DNA of 64,000 bases, taken from assembly GCF_030811215.1 (NCBI RefSeq), contig NZ_JAUSQM010000001.1:248001-312000 (forward strand), given 5' to 3'. The notes beneath the pieces were generated by a model. That model worked only from the letters and a program-made list of their open reading frames with translations, ran no database searches and was not told where the DNA came from. A program made the position numbers and the translations under genes. Below are positions 1 through 6,517 of this stretch, piece after piece (position 1 is the stretch's first letter; each line of letters starts with the position of its first letter). Source of the DNA: Nocardioides massiliensis (GTDB taxonomy: Bacteria; Actinomycetota; Actinomycetes; Propionibacteriales; Nocardioidaceae).

Positions 1-146
1 ATCCCGTCGTGCCGGTGCCCGTCGAGACGTTCCACGGCCTCCGCAACAAGCCACAACAGCGAACGCAGATCGTCCGGCGTGTCAGCGTCGGGCCCGCCGT
101 GCAGGTGCTCCCGCACGGCGCCGTAGGCGTCCTCTAGTGCGCTCAC
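1..146 (-). CDS. Partial early phage protein (3' part outside window)
   Basis: A leftward reading frame starts with GTG at 146-144 and runs off the left edge. It begins MSALEDAYGAVREHLHGG and continues with an acidic, helical-looking segment. The start overlaps the stop codon of the upstream gene by 4 bases, which is typical of translationally coupled phage early genes. The family is not recognised and the C-terminus is unseen. Confidence 0.6.
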   Translation of the reverse strand, partial: MSALEDAYGAVREHLHGGPDADTPDDLRSLLWLVAEAVERLDGHRHDG

Positions 147-310
147 TGTCCGATCACCTCGAAACCCATCAGCTCGAACGTGTGGCGGGGACTGTGGTCG
201 TCGTGACCACACCAGCGGCCCACCCACAACCCGCCAGACTGTGCCTGTGCGGTGAGTGAGTGTGTGGCGCGCTTGTGGCAGTCGCCGCTTGAACAGAAAA
301 GTGTGTCCAT
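143..310 (-). CDS. Small Cys/His-rich phage protein
   Basis: This frame encodes 55 residues starting MDTLFCSSGDCHKRATHS and ending GFEVIGQ. It contains three Cys and several His (C-x4-C-H near the start, then WCGHDDH), which suggests a small metal-binding fold, though this is unproven. The start sits one base after the stop of the 134-residue gene upstream, and its end overlaps the next gene. It is too short for most gene finders. The tight spacing and compatible codon use support it as real. Confidence 0.6.
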   Translation of the reverse strand: MDTLFCSSGDCHKRATHSLTAQAQSGGLWVGRWCGHDDHSPRHTFELMGFEVIGQ

Positions 311-311
311 G

Positions 312-716
312 TCAGGCACCTACCGCGTAGCGCCGGAAGTAGACTTCCTGCCGCGCCTCTAGCATCAGCTCGGCAGCGACGACCCGGGCGTACGGGTCAG
401 CGCCAGGACCATCCGGGTAACCGTCCGGTCCCAGGTCGATAGACCCGAGCGACCCCAGGCGCTCGCCGTCCTCGTCCTCCAGGACCGCCCACCACTGGCC
501 ATAATCGGTGTGCTCGCGCTCCACGTCGTCATCCCACATCGGGTCGGGGTCGACCTCCCACCGAACCGACCAGCCGAACGCCTCGCCGGTAACCTCGGCC
601 ATTGCGAGGGCGTGGGCGCAACGCTTGCGCCCCTCCTCGGCGGTCTCGAAACCGGGCCGGTAGGAGTAGCCGGCGTGCTCGTAGAAAAACGCTTCACGTT
701 CTGCAAGCTTGCTCAT
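312..716 (-). CDS. Hypothetical phage early protein, 134 aa
   Basis: An acidic protein with the start context MSKLAEREAFFYEHAGYS, rich in Glu, Asp, Tyr and Trp, with no family recognised. Its ATG directly follows a start-associated hairpin (717-736) whose loop carries the GGGAG ribosome-binding core. It is the second of the leftward early genes after the ArdA-like gene. High acidity is common among phage DNA-mimic or host-takeover proteins, but nothing in the sequence proves such a role. Confidence 0.75.
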   Translation of the reverse strand: MSKLAEREAFFYEHAGYSYRPGFETAEEGRKRCAHALAMAEVTGEAFGWSVRWEVDPDPMWDDDVEREHTDYGQWWAVLEDEDGERLGSLGSIDLGPDGYPDGPGADPYARVVAAELMLEARQEVYFRRYAVGA

Positions 717-758
717 CGCTCGTCTCCCAACGTGCGAGGGAAACCCTTTTGGTTTCCC
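717..758 (-). promoter_or_regulatory. Start-associated hairpin, copy 1, with upstream inverted repeat
   Basis: On the minus strand the leader reads CGTTGGGAGACG (732-721). The flanks pair as CGCACGT/ACGAGCG with one A-A mismatch, leaving TGGGAG in the loop directly before the ATG. Upstream lies a perfect 8-bp inverted repeat, GGGAAACC/GGTTTCCC (758-751 with 745-738). The same core stands before three other early genes. A role in translation initiation control is inferred from the ribosome-binding core in the loop. Confidence 0.7.
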
Positions 759-788
759 GTGGTGCCCCGGCCAGGTCGTGAACCTGAC

Positions 789-805
789 ACCCGCCTAAAG
801 CGGGT
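789..805 (-). other. Intergenic hairpin after the ArdA-like gene
   Basis: ACCCGC and GCGGGT pair perfectly around CTAAA in the gap between the ArdA-like stop and the next gene. There is no T-run on either side, so it is more likely an attenuator or mRNA-processing/stability hairpin than a factor-independent terminator. Confidence 0.4.
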
Positions 806-821
806 CACCGGGGCGGATAGA

Positions 822-1460
822 TCAGTGGGACCGGAACACGTAGACGCCGGTCTCGTAGCGGTCGGGCGTGTCCACCGTCCACCGCTCCGTGAAGTGGTCG
901 TGCGCCAGGTCGCGGGCGTAAGCCTCATAATCGAAGTAGCAGTGGCTCCACAGCTTCGCCTGCTCGCCCGTCAGGGAGCGGTGACGGTAGTCAGCGGTTT
1001 CGGCGTCCAGCATCTCGCCGGCGCACTCGTCCGCGTACTCGCGGAACGATGCCCACGACCCCGCGTAGGCGTCCTCGAAGCTCTCTCGGGTCGGCTTGTC
1101 CCACTCGGCGGGGAAGTCCTCACCGACGTACTCACACCACGCGCGTACGGCGTCCACCGAGTACCCATCGGCCTCGATTGCCTCGCACGTCTCGGCGATA
1201 GCCTGCGCGGTGGCCGGCGAGCACTCGCCCTTGATCGGCAAACCCTCGTGATCCATGACCCACAGCTCCTCGTGCGGCGAGTCCCACCCGTCACCGTTGA
1301 TGACGTTGCCGGCGGCATCCACGCGGATATCGCCCGTGTGCAGCTGCTCCGTGGTCACTTCGCCGGCCTCGATAGCCGGGAACCAGTCGCCCACCAGGCG
1401 ACCATCGTTGTAGCAAGCCAGGCAGCCGATCCAAACCCGGCGCTCCATCTGTGCGTTCAT
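822..1460 (-). CDS. ArdA-like antirestriction protein
   Basis: The 212-residue acidic protein has the ArdA pattern. It opens with WIGCLACYNDGRLVGDWF, followed by an HEELWVMDHEGLP block, then a C-terminal stretch of Glu/Asp-rich helices containing FEDAYAGSW. ArdA proteins mimic B-form DNA and block type I restriction enzymes when foreign DNA enters the cell. The start chosen is the ATG 3 bases after the second start-associated hairpin. It leads a leftward early operon, fitting rapid expression on infection. Family assignment is from motif resemblance. Confidence 0.8.
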   Translation of the reverse strand: MNAQMERRVWIGCLACYNDGRLVGDWFPAIEAGEVTTEQLHTGDIRVDAAGNVINGDGWDSPHEELWVMDHEGLPIKGECSPATAQAIAETCEAIEADGYSVDAVRAWCEYVGEDFPAEWDKPTRESFEDAYAGSWASFREYADECAGEMLDAETADYRHRSLTGEQAKLWSHCYFDYEAYARDLAHDHFTERWTVDTPDRYETGVYVFRSH

Positions 1461-1507
1461 GGTCACGTCTCCCAACGTGTAGTGATCGAACCTGATTGGT
1501 TTTGATC
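1461..1507 (-). promoter_or_regulatory. Start-associated hairpin, copy 2, with upstream inverted repeat
   Basis: The leader on the minus strand contains CACGT-TGGGAG-ACGTG (1479-1464). This is a perfect 5-bp stem with the conserved TGGGAG loop, 3 bases before the ArdA-like ATG. Upstream an imperfect inverted repeat GATCAAAACC/GGTTCGATC (1507-1484) occupies the same relative place as the repeat in copy 1. Stem bases differ from the other copies while pairing is kept. Confidence 0.75.
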
Positions 1508-1615
1508 CCCAACCCCTCCCACCGACCACCCCAGCCGATGAGAGAGACAAGAAACCCTTTCCATGTGTGCTGTTGTGGTGTTGCTTGACAAGTACCAGCG
1601 TGAGGCTTGCTGTGT

Positions 1616-1639
1616 TACCTGTCAACTAGGTTGACGGTA
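1616..1639. promoter_or_regulatory. GTCAAC-TAG-GTTGAC operator-like palindrome
   Basis: GTCAAC and GTTGAC arms flank TAG, with outer TACC/GGTA continuing the symmetry. It lies between the 1645 gene and the ArdA-like gene, about 155 bases upstream of the latter's start. Its half-sites match the TTGACA-type boxes found elsewhere in the phage, so it is a candidate binding site for a phage repressor. Binding is inferred. Confidence 0.5.
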
Positions 1640-1644
1640 AAGGT

Positions 1645-1929
1645 TCAGCTGTCCGGGGCGACCACCTCCCGGGAGACGCGGTTCCGGTGTCCACGAAAGA
1701 CCGAGAACACGGGCCGACCGGCCAACCCGCCCGTTGCGTGCCTGCCGCACGCATATGCGGGGGTGTCCATGCCATGCCAGATGGTCACGAGGTCATCGGA
1801 GCACGCGCCCACCGACACGGACTCTGTGCCGTTCTCGACAATGGCCGTGAAGAAACCTTCGCGCCCGCTGTCGTCGCGGTCGTAGGTGGCGTCACAACGC
1901 ACGCCCGACGCAATAGCGGGGGCCCTCAT
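1645..1929 (-). CDS. Hypothetical phage early protein, 94 aa
   Basis: This frame begins MRAPAIASGVRCDATYDRDD and contains a central GACSDDLVTIWHG segment and a Cys/His pair near YACGRHAT. No family is recognised. Its ATG overlaps the stop of the 47-residue gene upstream by 4 bases, indicating coupling, and it is the second gene of the leftmost visible early transcript. Codon use matches the neighbours. Confidence 0.6.
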   Translation of the reverse strand: MRAPAIASGVRCDATYDRDDSGREGFFTAIVENGTESVSVGACSDDLVTIWHGMDTPAYACGRHATGGLAGRPVFSVFRGHRNRVSREVVAPDS

Positions 1930-2069
1930 GCCGACACCACCGCGCGGAAACCCCAACGCGTCTCACACCACGTAGCGGCGGCACTGATAGCCACCTCGTT
2001 GTGCGGGCAGTCAGCGGGCACCCACCACGTAATGGTGGTGCCCTCCTCAGCGTAAACGTTTCGGTTCAT
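1926..2069 (-). CDS. Small phage early protein, 47 aa
   Basis: The frame begins MNRNVYAEEGTTITWWVP and ends RWGFRAVVSA, with two Cys and a WW pair. It is short but strongly supported: its ATG follows the third start-associated hairpin (2072-2085) and a leftward promoter-like sequence. Its stop overlaps the next start. Function is unknown. Confidence 0.65.
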   Translation of the reverse strand: MNRNVYAEEGTTITWWVPADCPHNEVAISAAATWCETRWGFRAVVSA

Positions 2070-2086
2070 GTCCGTCTCCCAACGGT
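2070..2086 (-). promoter_or_regulatory. Start-associated hairpin, copy 3
   Basis: On the minus strand CCGT-TGGGAG-ACGG forms a 4-bp stem around the conserved loop, ending 2 bases before the ATG at 2069. Compared with copies 2 and 4 the closing pairs change in a compensating way. A clear upstream inverted repeat like those of copies 1, 2 and 4 is not evident. Confidence 0.7.
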
Positions 2087-2108
2087 CGGCGTGAACTTGA
2101 CAACCACC

Positions 2109-2137
2109 AATCTGGGGTACGCGTCGGCATCTGTCAA
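2109..2137 (-). promoter_or_regulatory. Leftward early promoter candidate
   Basis: A perfect -35 TTGACA (2137-2132) is followed after 17 bases by CAGATT (2114-2109), about 40 bases upstream of the first leftward start codon. The -10 match is modest (3 of 6). Position and the consensus -35 support a promoter for the leftward operon. Confidence 0.5.
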
Positions 2138-2144
2138 GCACCTA

Positions 2145-2780
2145 GCCAAAGATTCTTTGGGTGATCCTGACTCACACGGGACGCGCTGGGACAGCGAACA
2201 CGGACACAGGGGAGGAACGGTGCCACTAGCACCGTTGCGCCCGTCTACCGAATGGGTGCCCAGGGACGCTCACGCACACCAAAGCGTGAAGCGTCAAGCA
2301 TCCCCGCCGGCGGTCAGCTGACATGTCTATGTCTACCTGATCAGTAGACACTGCCGAAGCGCTCCGCTTCCCCTGCCCCCCTCGCTGTGGATGGCGAACA
2401 CGTGTGTACGTGGAAGCCAGTAGGCAGCAAGTCTGACAGAGTTATGTCAACCTGACGCGAAGGTGTCACAAGTCCTGGGCATAGCCCACATAGGGGAGTG
2501 AATCGGTGCCGCCCATAGGCACCGTGTGTACCAATGCTGGGCTAGTTGCACGGTGGTCAGGCAGTAGGGCATGAGGGGGTGGGGGCACCCCCTCGCGGTC
2601 GAGCTGGGTGGGGGTGGGGGTGTCCGTTTCGTCCACCTATGACCCCCCAGTGTTTAATCGCCGGCCCCCTCTCCCCCTCTCTATCACCGAACATACGTTC
2701 GTGGCTGAATGGCGTTGTGGGGACACTGGTGGTGTCCCATATGTCCGTATCGCATGTTGAGATACTACGCTGTGTAGTAT
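2145..2780. other. Non-coding region rich in inverted repeats
   Basis: No credible gene is present. Perfect short hairpins follow one another: CCAAAG/CTTTGG (2146-2160), AACGGTGC/GCACCGTT (2216-2236), GAAGCG/CGCTTC (2356-2370), TGGGC/GCCCA (2476-2488), CGGTGCC/GGCACCG (2504-2524), GAGGGGGT/ACCCCCTC (2573-2594), CGAAC/GTTCG (2688-2701), GGGACAC/GTGTCCC (2720-2738) and ATACTAC/GTAGTAT (2762-2780). It separates the leftward early operon from the rightward late operon and probably holds their control signals. Confidence 0.6.
2330..2350. promoter_or_regulatory. TGTCTAC...GTAGACA operator-like palindrome
   Basis: Seven-base arms TGTCTAC and GTAGACA flank CTGATCA, making a 21-bp near-palindrome in the divergent control region. 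This form is typical of a dimeric repressor site. A partial copy of the left arm (TGTCTATG) lies just upstream at 2324. The protein that binds is unknown. Confidence 0.4.
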
Positions 2781-2895
2781 GTTACCGGGAAAGTTTTTTA
2801 GGGCCTCTGACCTGCAAGGATGCATGTTACCGGAAAAAACTTTGGACCCAGTTTTTGCAGGGGGGTATCAGCAGGGGGTTATATATAGTGAGAGA

Positions 2896-3279
2896 GGGTT
2901 TAGAGAAGGACGAGCGAAGCGAGGACTTCGAGAAACCCGAACGAACCAGCTGAACAGTAGGGCCGCACAGCAGTGCGGCCCACAGAGAGACAGGTCCACT
3001 AAGACCTGTCTCTAACTGTTACTGCTACAGAACGGAACGACGCTTCAAGGCGTCGTTCCTACGGTGCGCGTAAGCGCGAGGCAGGGAAGCTTTGGAGCTT
3101 CCCCAAGTTGTCAGCCTCGGACTACGAACACGACAGTGTTCGTACCCCGCAGGGACACCCTCCGGTGTCCCCGTGAAGGTCCCCTCTAGGGGACGCCGGA
3201 CAGGGGCAGTCACCTGCCCCAAATCCTCAGCCAAGGATCGCACCGAACGAAAGTTCGGTGCTCTGTCGCGCCTGCGCGA
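2896..3279 (+). ncRNA. String of about 13 hairpins upstream of the late operon (candidate structured RNA)
   Basis: Stems read directly: GGGTTT/AAACCC enclosing CGAAG/CTTCG (2896-2938). AACAGT/ACTGTT (2953-3020) encloses GGGCCGCAC/GTGCGGCCC and AGAGACAGGT/ACCTGTCTCT. Then follow GGAACGACGC/GCGTCGTTCC (3034-3059), a weak CGCG/CGCG (3067-3078), GGGAAGCT/AGCTTCCC (3084-3103), TACGAACAC/GTGTTCGTA (3123-3144), GGGACACC/GGTGTCCC (3152-3171), GTCCCC/GGGGAC (3179-3194), GGGGCAG/CTGCCCC (3203-3220), ATCCT/AGGAT (3223-3238), CACCGAAC/GTTCGGTG with a GAAA loop (3241-3260) and TCGCG/CGCGA (3266-3279). Stem sequences differ from each other, most loops are four bases, and the next bases are the ribosome-binding site of the first late gene. 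Transcription is inferred from a TTGCAG-N18-TTATAT match at 2855-2884. No known RNA family is recognised; a DNA-level packaging site is an alternative. Confidence 0.65.
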
Positions 3280-3293
3280 GATGGAGGTCGGGC

Positions 3294-3575
3294 TTGTTGG
3301 AAGACGACCTCACCGAGCCGGACACGCTCCAGGATGCGATCCGGGGCGCTGTCGATCAGTGGTGCATCCGCAACGGCGGGATGGCGTTGGCGTTGATCGC
3401 TGCTGTCGACCTGATCGACCCCGACGGGGTTCCGTTGCTGTCGGTCACCCAGATGCCCGACCAGTTGACTCATCGGTCGATGGGGCTGACCGCGTATCTG
3501 ACCGAGTGGTACCGCGACGACGCAAGCACCGAGATGGTGACCGCCGCTTACGGCGTGTGGGAGGACGACGACTGA
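3294..3575 (+). CDS. Conserved-type small phage protein before terminase
   Basis: The protein is about 93 residues and acidic, with IRGAVDQWCIRNGGMALAL and ending AAYGVWEDDD. Two adjacent TTG codons (3294, 3297) follow GGAGG (3283-3287) at suitable distance. An upstream GTG at 3258 would overlap the last hairpin stems and is less likely. The stop overlaps the terminase ATG by one base. The position just before the large terminase is where small terminase subunits often lie, but no HTH is evident, so the role stays open. Confidence 0.7.
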   Translation: MLEDDLTEPDTLQDAIRGAVDQWCIRNGGMALALIAAVDLIDPDGVPLLSVTQMPDQLTHRSMGLTAYLTEWYRDDASTEMVTAAYGVWEDDD

Positions 3576-6505
3576 TGCCGCAAGGTGGGATGAACGGGCC
3601 GGGCCGGCGTGAACGCAAGCCCCGCCCGAAGGCCCGCCTTCAACGGGAGCCGGCGAAAGACAAGCTCGTAGAGCTGGTCCAGGACGGCATGACGATCAGT
3701 GGGGCCTGCGAGCGTATCGGGTACGCCCGCAAAACGTACGAGCAGTGGCGTCGAGACGACGAGCGGTTCCGGGATCGTGTCGACCAGGCCCGCCAGCTTC
3801 AGGTGGGCAAACGCTCCGACGAGGAGCGTGGGGAACGGCTCGGGTTCGCCGAGTGGCGAAAGAAGTACCTCGGGATCACCACTCCGTGGCACCAGTTGCA
3901 GTGGGTGGACATCTTGGAGGGCCGCGAACCCCGCGACCTCCATCCTTCCCAGGAATATCAAAAAGGCCGAGCCAATCGCATATTACTGAATTGCCCACCA
4001 TTTCATGGAAAGTCAATTGCGCTTACAGTTGACTATTCCGTTTATCGTTTATGCATGAATCCGTCTTTTCGGATTCTGATTATCTCGGCGGGCTCCAGCC
4101 TGGCGAACGACTTCGTGTACGGCATCAAGCAGCGCCTCACCTCCCCAGAGTTCCTGGAGCTCCAGAAGGCGTATGCCCCCGACGGTGGCTGGGAGGCCAC
4201 GTCGGAGTCTTGGACCGAATCACGCATCGTGTTCGGGACGAAGGTCCGTGCCGAAGGTGACGGCGCCTCCCACGAGAAGGACGCCAACGTGTTGGCGCTC
4301 GGTATGCGCTCGAAGGTCTATGGCCGGCGAGCGGACCTGATCTTCGTGGATGACGGCGTGGACGGCACGAACGTCGCGGAGTACGCCAAGCAGATGAAGT
4401 GGCTGCGCCGGGAGGTGGAGTCCCGCCTGGAGGCAGGCGGAAAGCTGGTGCTGGTCGGCACCCGCATCGCCCCGGTGGACTTGTACTCCGAGTTGATGAA
4501 GCCGGAGAACTACGCCAACCAGAAGGTCCCGTGGACGCACCTGGCGTCCCCGGCGATCCTCGAAGAAGGCAGCACCCCCACAGAGCACAAGACGCTGTGG
4601 CCGTACGCCGACATGCCGTGGGTGTCATCCGGTGAGGATGACGACACCTGCCTGTGCGAGAACACCAAGGAGTGTTCGGCGGGTGTCGAGGTCGGCGGCC
4701 ACACGATGTACCCCCGCTGGGACGGGGTGCATCTGGAGATGGGCCCCAGGGCGTCGAACAACAACACCGACTGGGCGCTGATTTACCAGCAGAAGTCGGT
4801 GGCCGAGGACGCCACTTTCCCGGAGCACGCGGTGCAACGGTGCATCAACGGGGCCCGCTACTGCGGCCCGCTGCACGCCGACAAGGTGGGCCACCCTTAC
4901 GGGGGGATGCACAACAAGTACGTGATCGCCGGCCTGGACCCTGCTGTGAAGGGCCACGCCGCGATCATCGTCGGTGCGGTAGACCGCGAGACGAACAAGC
5001 GGTACATCATGCACGCCTGGAACCTGAAGGCGCCCACCGGCAAGCAGCTCAAAGACAAGATGAAGGAAGTCACCCAGGAGTTCGGGGTGGACGAGTGGCG
5101 CGTCGAGAAGACGGGCCTGCTCCAGTTCTTCACCCAGGACGCTGAGCTGCGTCAGTGGTTCACCACCCGAGGGATTCGGTTCACCGAACACCTCACCGGC
5201 TGTGTCCCCACCGACGTGGAGATTCTGACCCGGGACGGGTGGAAGTCCCATGACCGGCTCTCGCCGGGCGAGGACGTGCTTACGCACAACGGATGGGAGC
5301 CGGTCGAGCACGTCAACGTGATCGACGCGCCCGAGAAGGTGTACCGGGTCGACTCGCAGAACCTTGCGTGTGACTTCACGCCCGAGCACCGCCACCTCGT
5401 GCGGTGGTCTGGCAACTCGCGGTCAGAGGAGCGGTTCGTCTCGACCGATGAGCTGAAGTCGAACACGGCCATCCGCCTCGCCCTGGACGCGGAGGACGAC
5501 GGTTCGGAACGCGGAGATTTCGCCGCGATCCTTGGCTGGTACCTCAGCGAAGGGGCCGAGCGGAAGTCTGGCCTCTACATCCACCAGTCCCCCGCTGCGA
5601 ACCCCGAGAAGTGGGCCCAAATCAAGGGGCACCTCGACTCGCTCGGTTGGCGCTACACGATCCACAACAACGGCGCCGGGGTTGACTCGTTCTACATCCC
5701 GAGCGGCCAGGACGCGCAACTGCGCGAGTGGGCCCCGGGGAAGCGCGTCGATGTTCGGCGTATCGCAGCGTTCACTTTTGGTGAACGCGACGCATTTATG
5801 AACGCGATGCTGCTGGGCGACGGATGCGGGGAGGTCTTCTTCTCGACCGACCTCGACAAGATCGAGGCGTTCGAGATGGCAGCCATCCTCAACGGCTACA
5901 CCGTGCGGCGCTTCGAGCATGAGAACGGCAACGGCAGGTTCAAGAAGAACAAGACCTGCTGGGGTGTGCGGCGCAAGATCAAGAGGTACGCCCACGTCGC
6001 CATGCCGAACCGGCCCCTGCTTGAACTGGTTGAGGGCGAGGGGCAGATGTGGTGCCCCGCGACCCCATCCGGGACTTGGGTCGCTCGCAGCAAGGGCCGC
6101 TCGTTCGTCACCGGCAACAGCAATAAATGGGACCCGACTTTCGGCATCTCATCGTTCGCCCCACTGTTCGGTGAATACGACAAGGCGTGGGACAACCCGG
6201 CTGGTGAGTGGCGGGAGATCACTCCCCCGCTCATCGAGCTGCCCAGGCCGAACCTGGATGGCGTCAAGACGCTCATCCATCAACTCGTCACCTGGACCCC
6301 CGAGCTTGACCCGAACAAGGTGCCCTGCGACCTCGTGATGGCGTTGTGGTTCTTCGAGGTGGGTGCTCGGGAGTATCTGGGCGTCGGCAAGGGCCGCGCC
6401 TCCAATGTGGTCGCCCTCGGGCGGTCCAACCGATTCGTCTCCCCTCGAAGTGCGAAGAACCGTTCAGTAGTGAACTTCGCGGACTACCGGGGTGGAGGAT
6501 TCTAG
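3575..6505 (+). CDS. Large terminase subunit carrying an intein
   Basis: The ATPase-nuclease cuts and pumps phage DNA into the prohead. The precursor is 976 residues. An N-terminal helix-turn-helix-like segment (residues about 30-65, ISGACERIGYARKTYEQW) resembles a fused small-subunit DNA-binding part. Walker A is PPFHGKS (G145-K146-S147). Walker B is LIFVDD near residue 256. The nuclease domain includes IAGLDPA, followed by the HLTG/SNKWDP junction. An intein occupies residues 543-848, so the spliced protein would be about 670 residues, normal for the family. The start is the ATG overlapping the previous stop; the frame continues upstream but only through hairpin DNA. The P-loop region has strikingly low G+C. 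Confidence 0.9.
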   Translation: MPQGGMNGPGRRERKPRPKARLQREPAKDKLVELVQDGMTISGACERIGYARKTYEQWRRDDERFRDRVDQARQLQVGKRSDEERGERLGFAEWRKKYLGITTPWHQLQWVDILEGREPRDLHPSQEYQKGRANRILLNCPPFHGKSIALTVDYSVYRLCMNPSFRILIISAGSSLANDFVYGIKQRLTSPEFLELQKAYAPDGGWEATSESWTESRIVFGTKVRAEGDGASHEKDANVLALGMRSKVYGRRADLIFVDDGVDGTNVAEYAKQMKWLRREVESRLEAGGKLVLVGTRIAPVDLYSELMKPENYANQKVPWTHLASPAILEEGSTPTEHKTLWPYADMPWVSSGEDDDTCLCENTKECSAGVEVGGHTMYPRWDGVHLEMGPRASNNNTDWALIYQQKSVAEDATFPEHAVQRCINGARYCGPLHADKVGHPYGGMHNKYVIAGLDPAVKGHAAIIVGAVDRETNKRYIMHAWNLKAPTGKQLKDKMKEVTQEFGVDEWRVEKTGLLQFFTQDAELRQWFTTRGIRFTEHLTGCVPTDVEILTRDGWKSHDRLSPGEDVLTHNGWEPVEHVNVIDAPEKVYRVDSQNLACDFTPEHRHLVRWSGNSRSEERFVSTDELKSNTAIRLALDAEDDGSERGDFAAILGWYLSEGAERKSGLYIHQSPAANPEKWAQIKGHLDSLGWRYTIHNNGAGVDSFYIPSGQDAQLREWAPGKRVDVRRIAAFTFGERDAFMNAMLLGDGCGEVFFSTDLDKIEAFEMAAILNGYTVRRFEHENGNGRFKKNKTCWGVRRKIKRYAHVAMPNRPLLELVEGEGQMWCPATPSGTWVARSKGRSFVTGNSNKWDPTFGISSFAPLFGEYDKAWDNPAGEWREITPPLIELPRPNLDGVKTLIHQLVTWTPELDPNKVPCDLVMALWFFEVGAREYLGVGKGRASNVVALGRSNRFVSPRSAKNRSVVNFADYRGGGF
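3948..4086 (+). other. Low-G+C recoded patch over the terminase P-loop
   Basis: Of the 130 bases at 3951-4080, 52 are G or C (40%), against a phage norm near 65%. Codons such as AAA, AAT, ATA, TTA, TTT and GAA replace the usual G/C-ending ones. The encoded residues (about 126-169, including the Walker A lysine) still look like ordinary terminase. A replacement tract or an overlapping DNA signal is the likely reason. Confidence 0.6.
5201..6118 (+). other. Intein with LAGLIDADG-type endonuclease in terminase
   Basis: The 306-residue insert begins with Cys (CVPTDVEILTRDGW, block A), has a block B-like CDFTPEHRHLV, and ends VTGN before Ser of the C-extein. Two LAGLIDADG-like helices appear as ILGWYLSEGA and FMNAMLLGDGC, separated by about 85 residues. 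The penultimate residue is Gly rather than the usual His, a known but less common variant. It interrupts the conserved HLTG-NKWDP nuclease-domain motif, a typical conserved-site location. Splicing activity is inferred. Confidence 0.88.
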
Positions 6506-6517
6506 AGGTGGTCGCCA

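Noticed and set aside
510-1505. Rightward 331-codon frame opposite the ArdA-like gene
   Set aside because: The opposite strand has the ArdA motifs, ribosome-binding hairpins and coupled genes.
2546-3015. Short rightward frames in the non-coding region
   Set aside because: No ribosome-binding site, atypical composition, and disrupted by hairpins. No protein motif.
2896-3279. CRISPR array or simple repeat array
   Set aside because: Stems and spacers differ in sequence and length. There is no repeated unit and no cas1/cas2; the Cas4-like gene is a phage exonuclease.
3092-3574. In-frame extension of the terminase reading frame upstream
   Set aside because: It runs through the hairpin string and the overlapping small gene. 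ATG 3575 overlaps the previous stop and gives a normal N-terminus.
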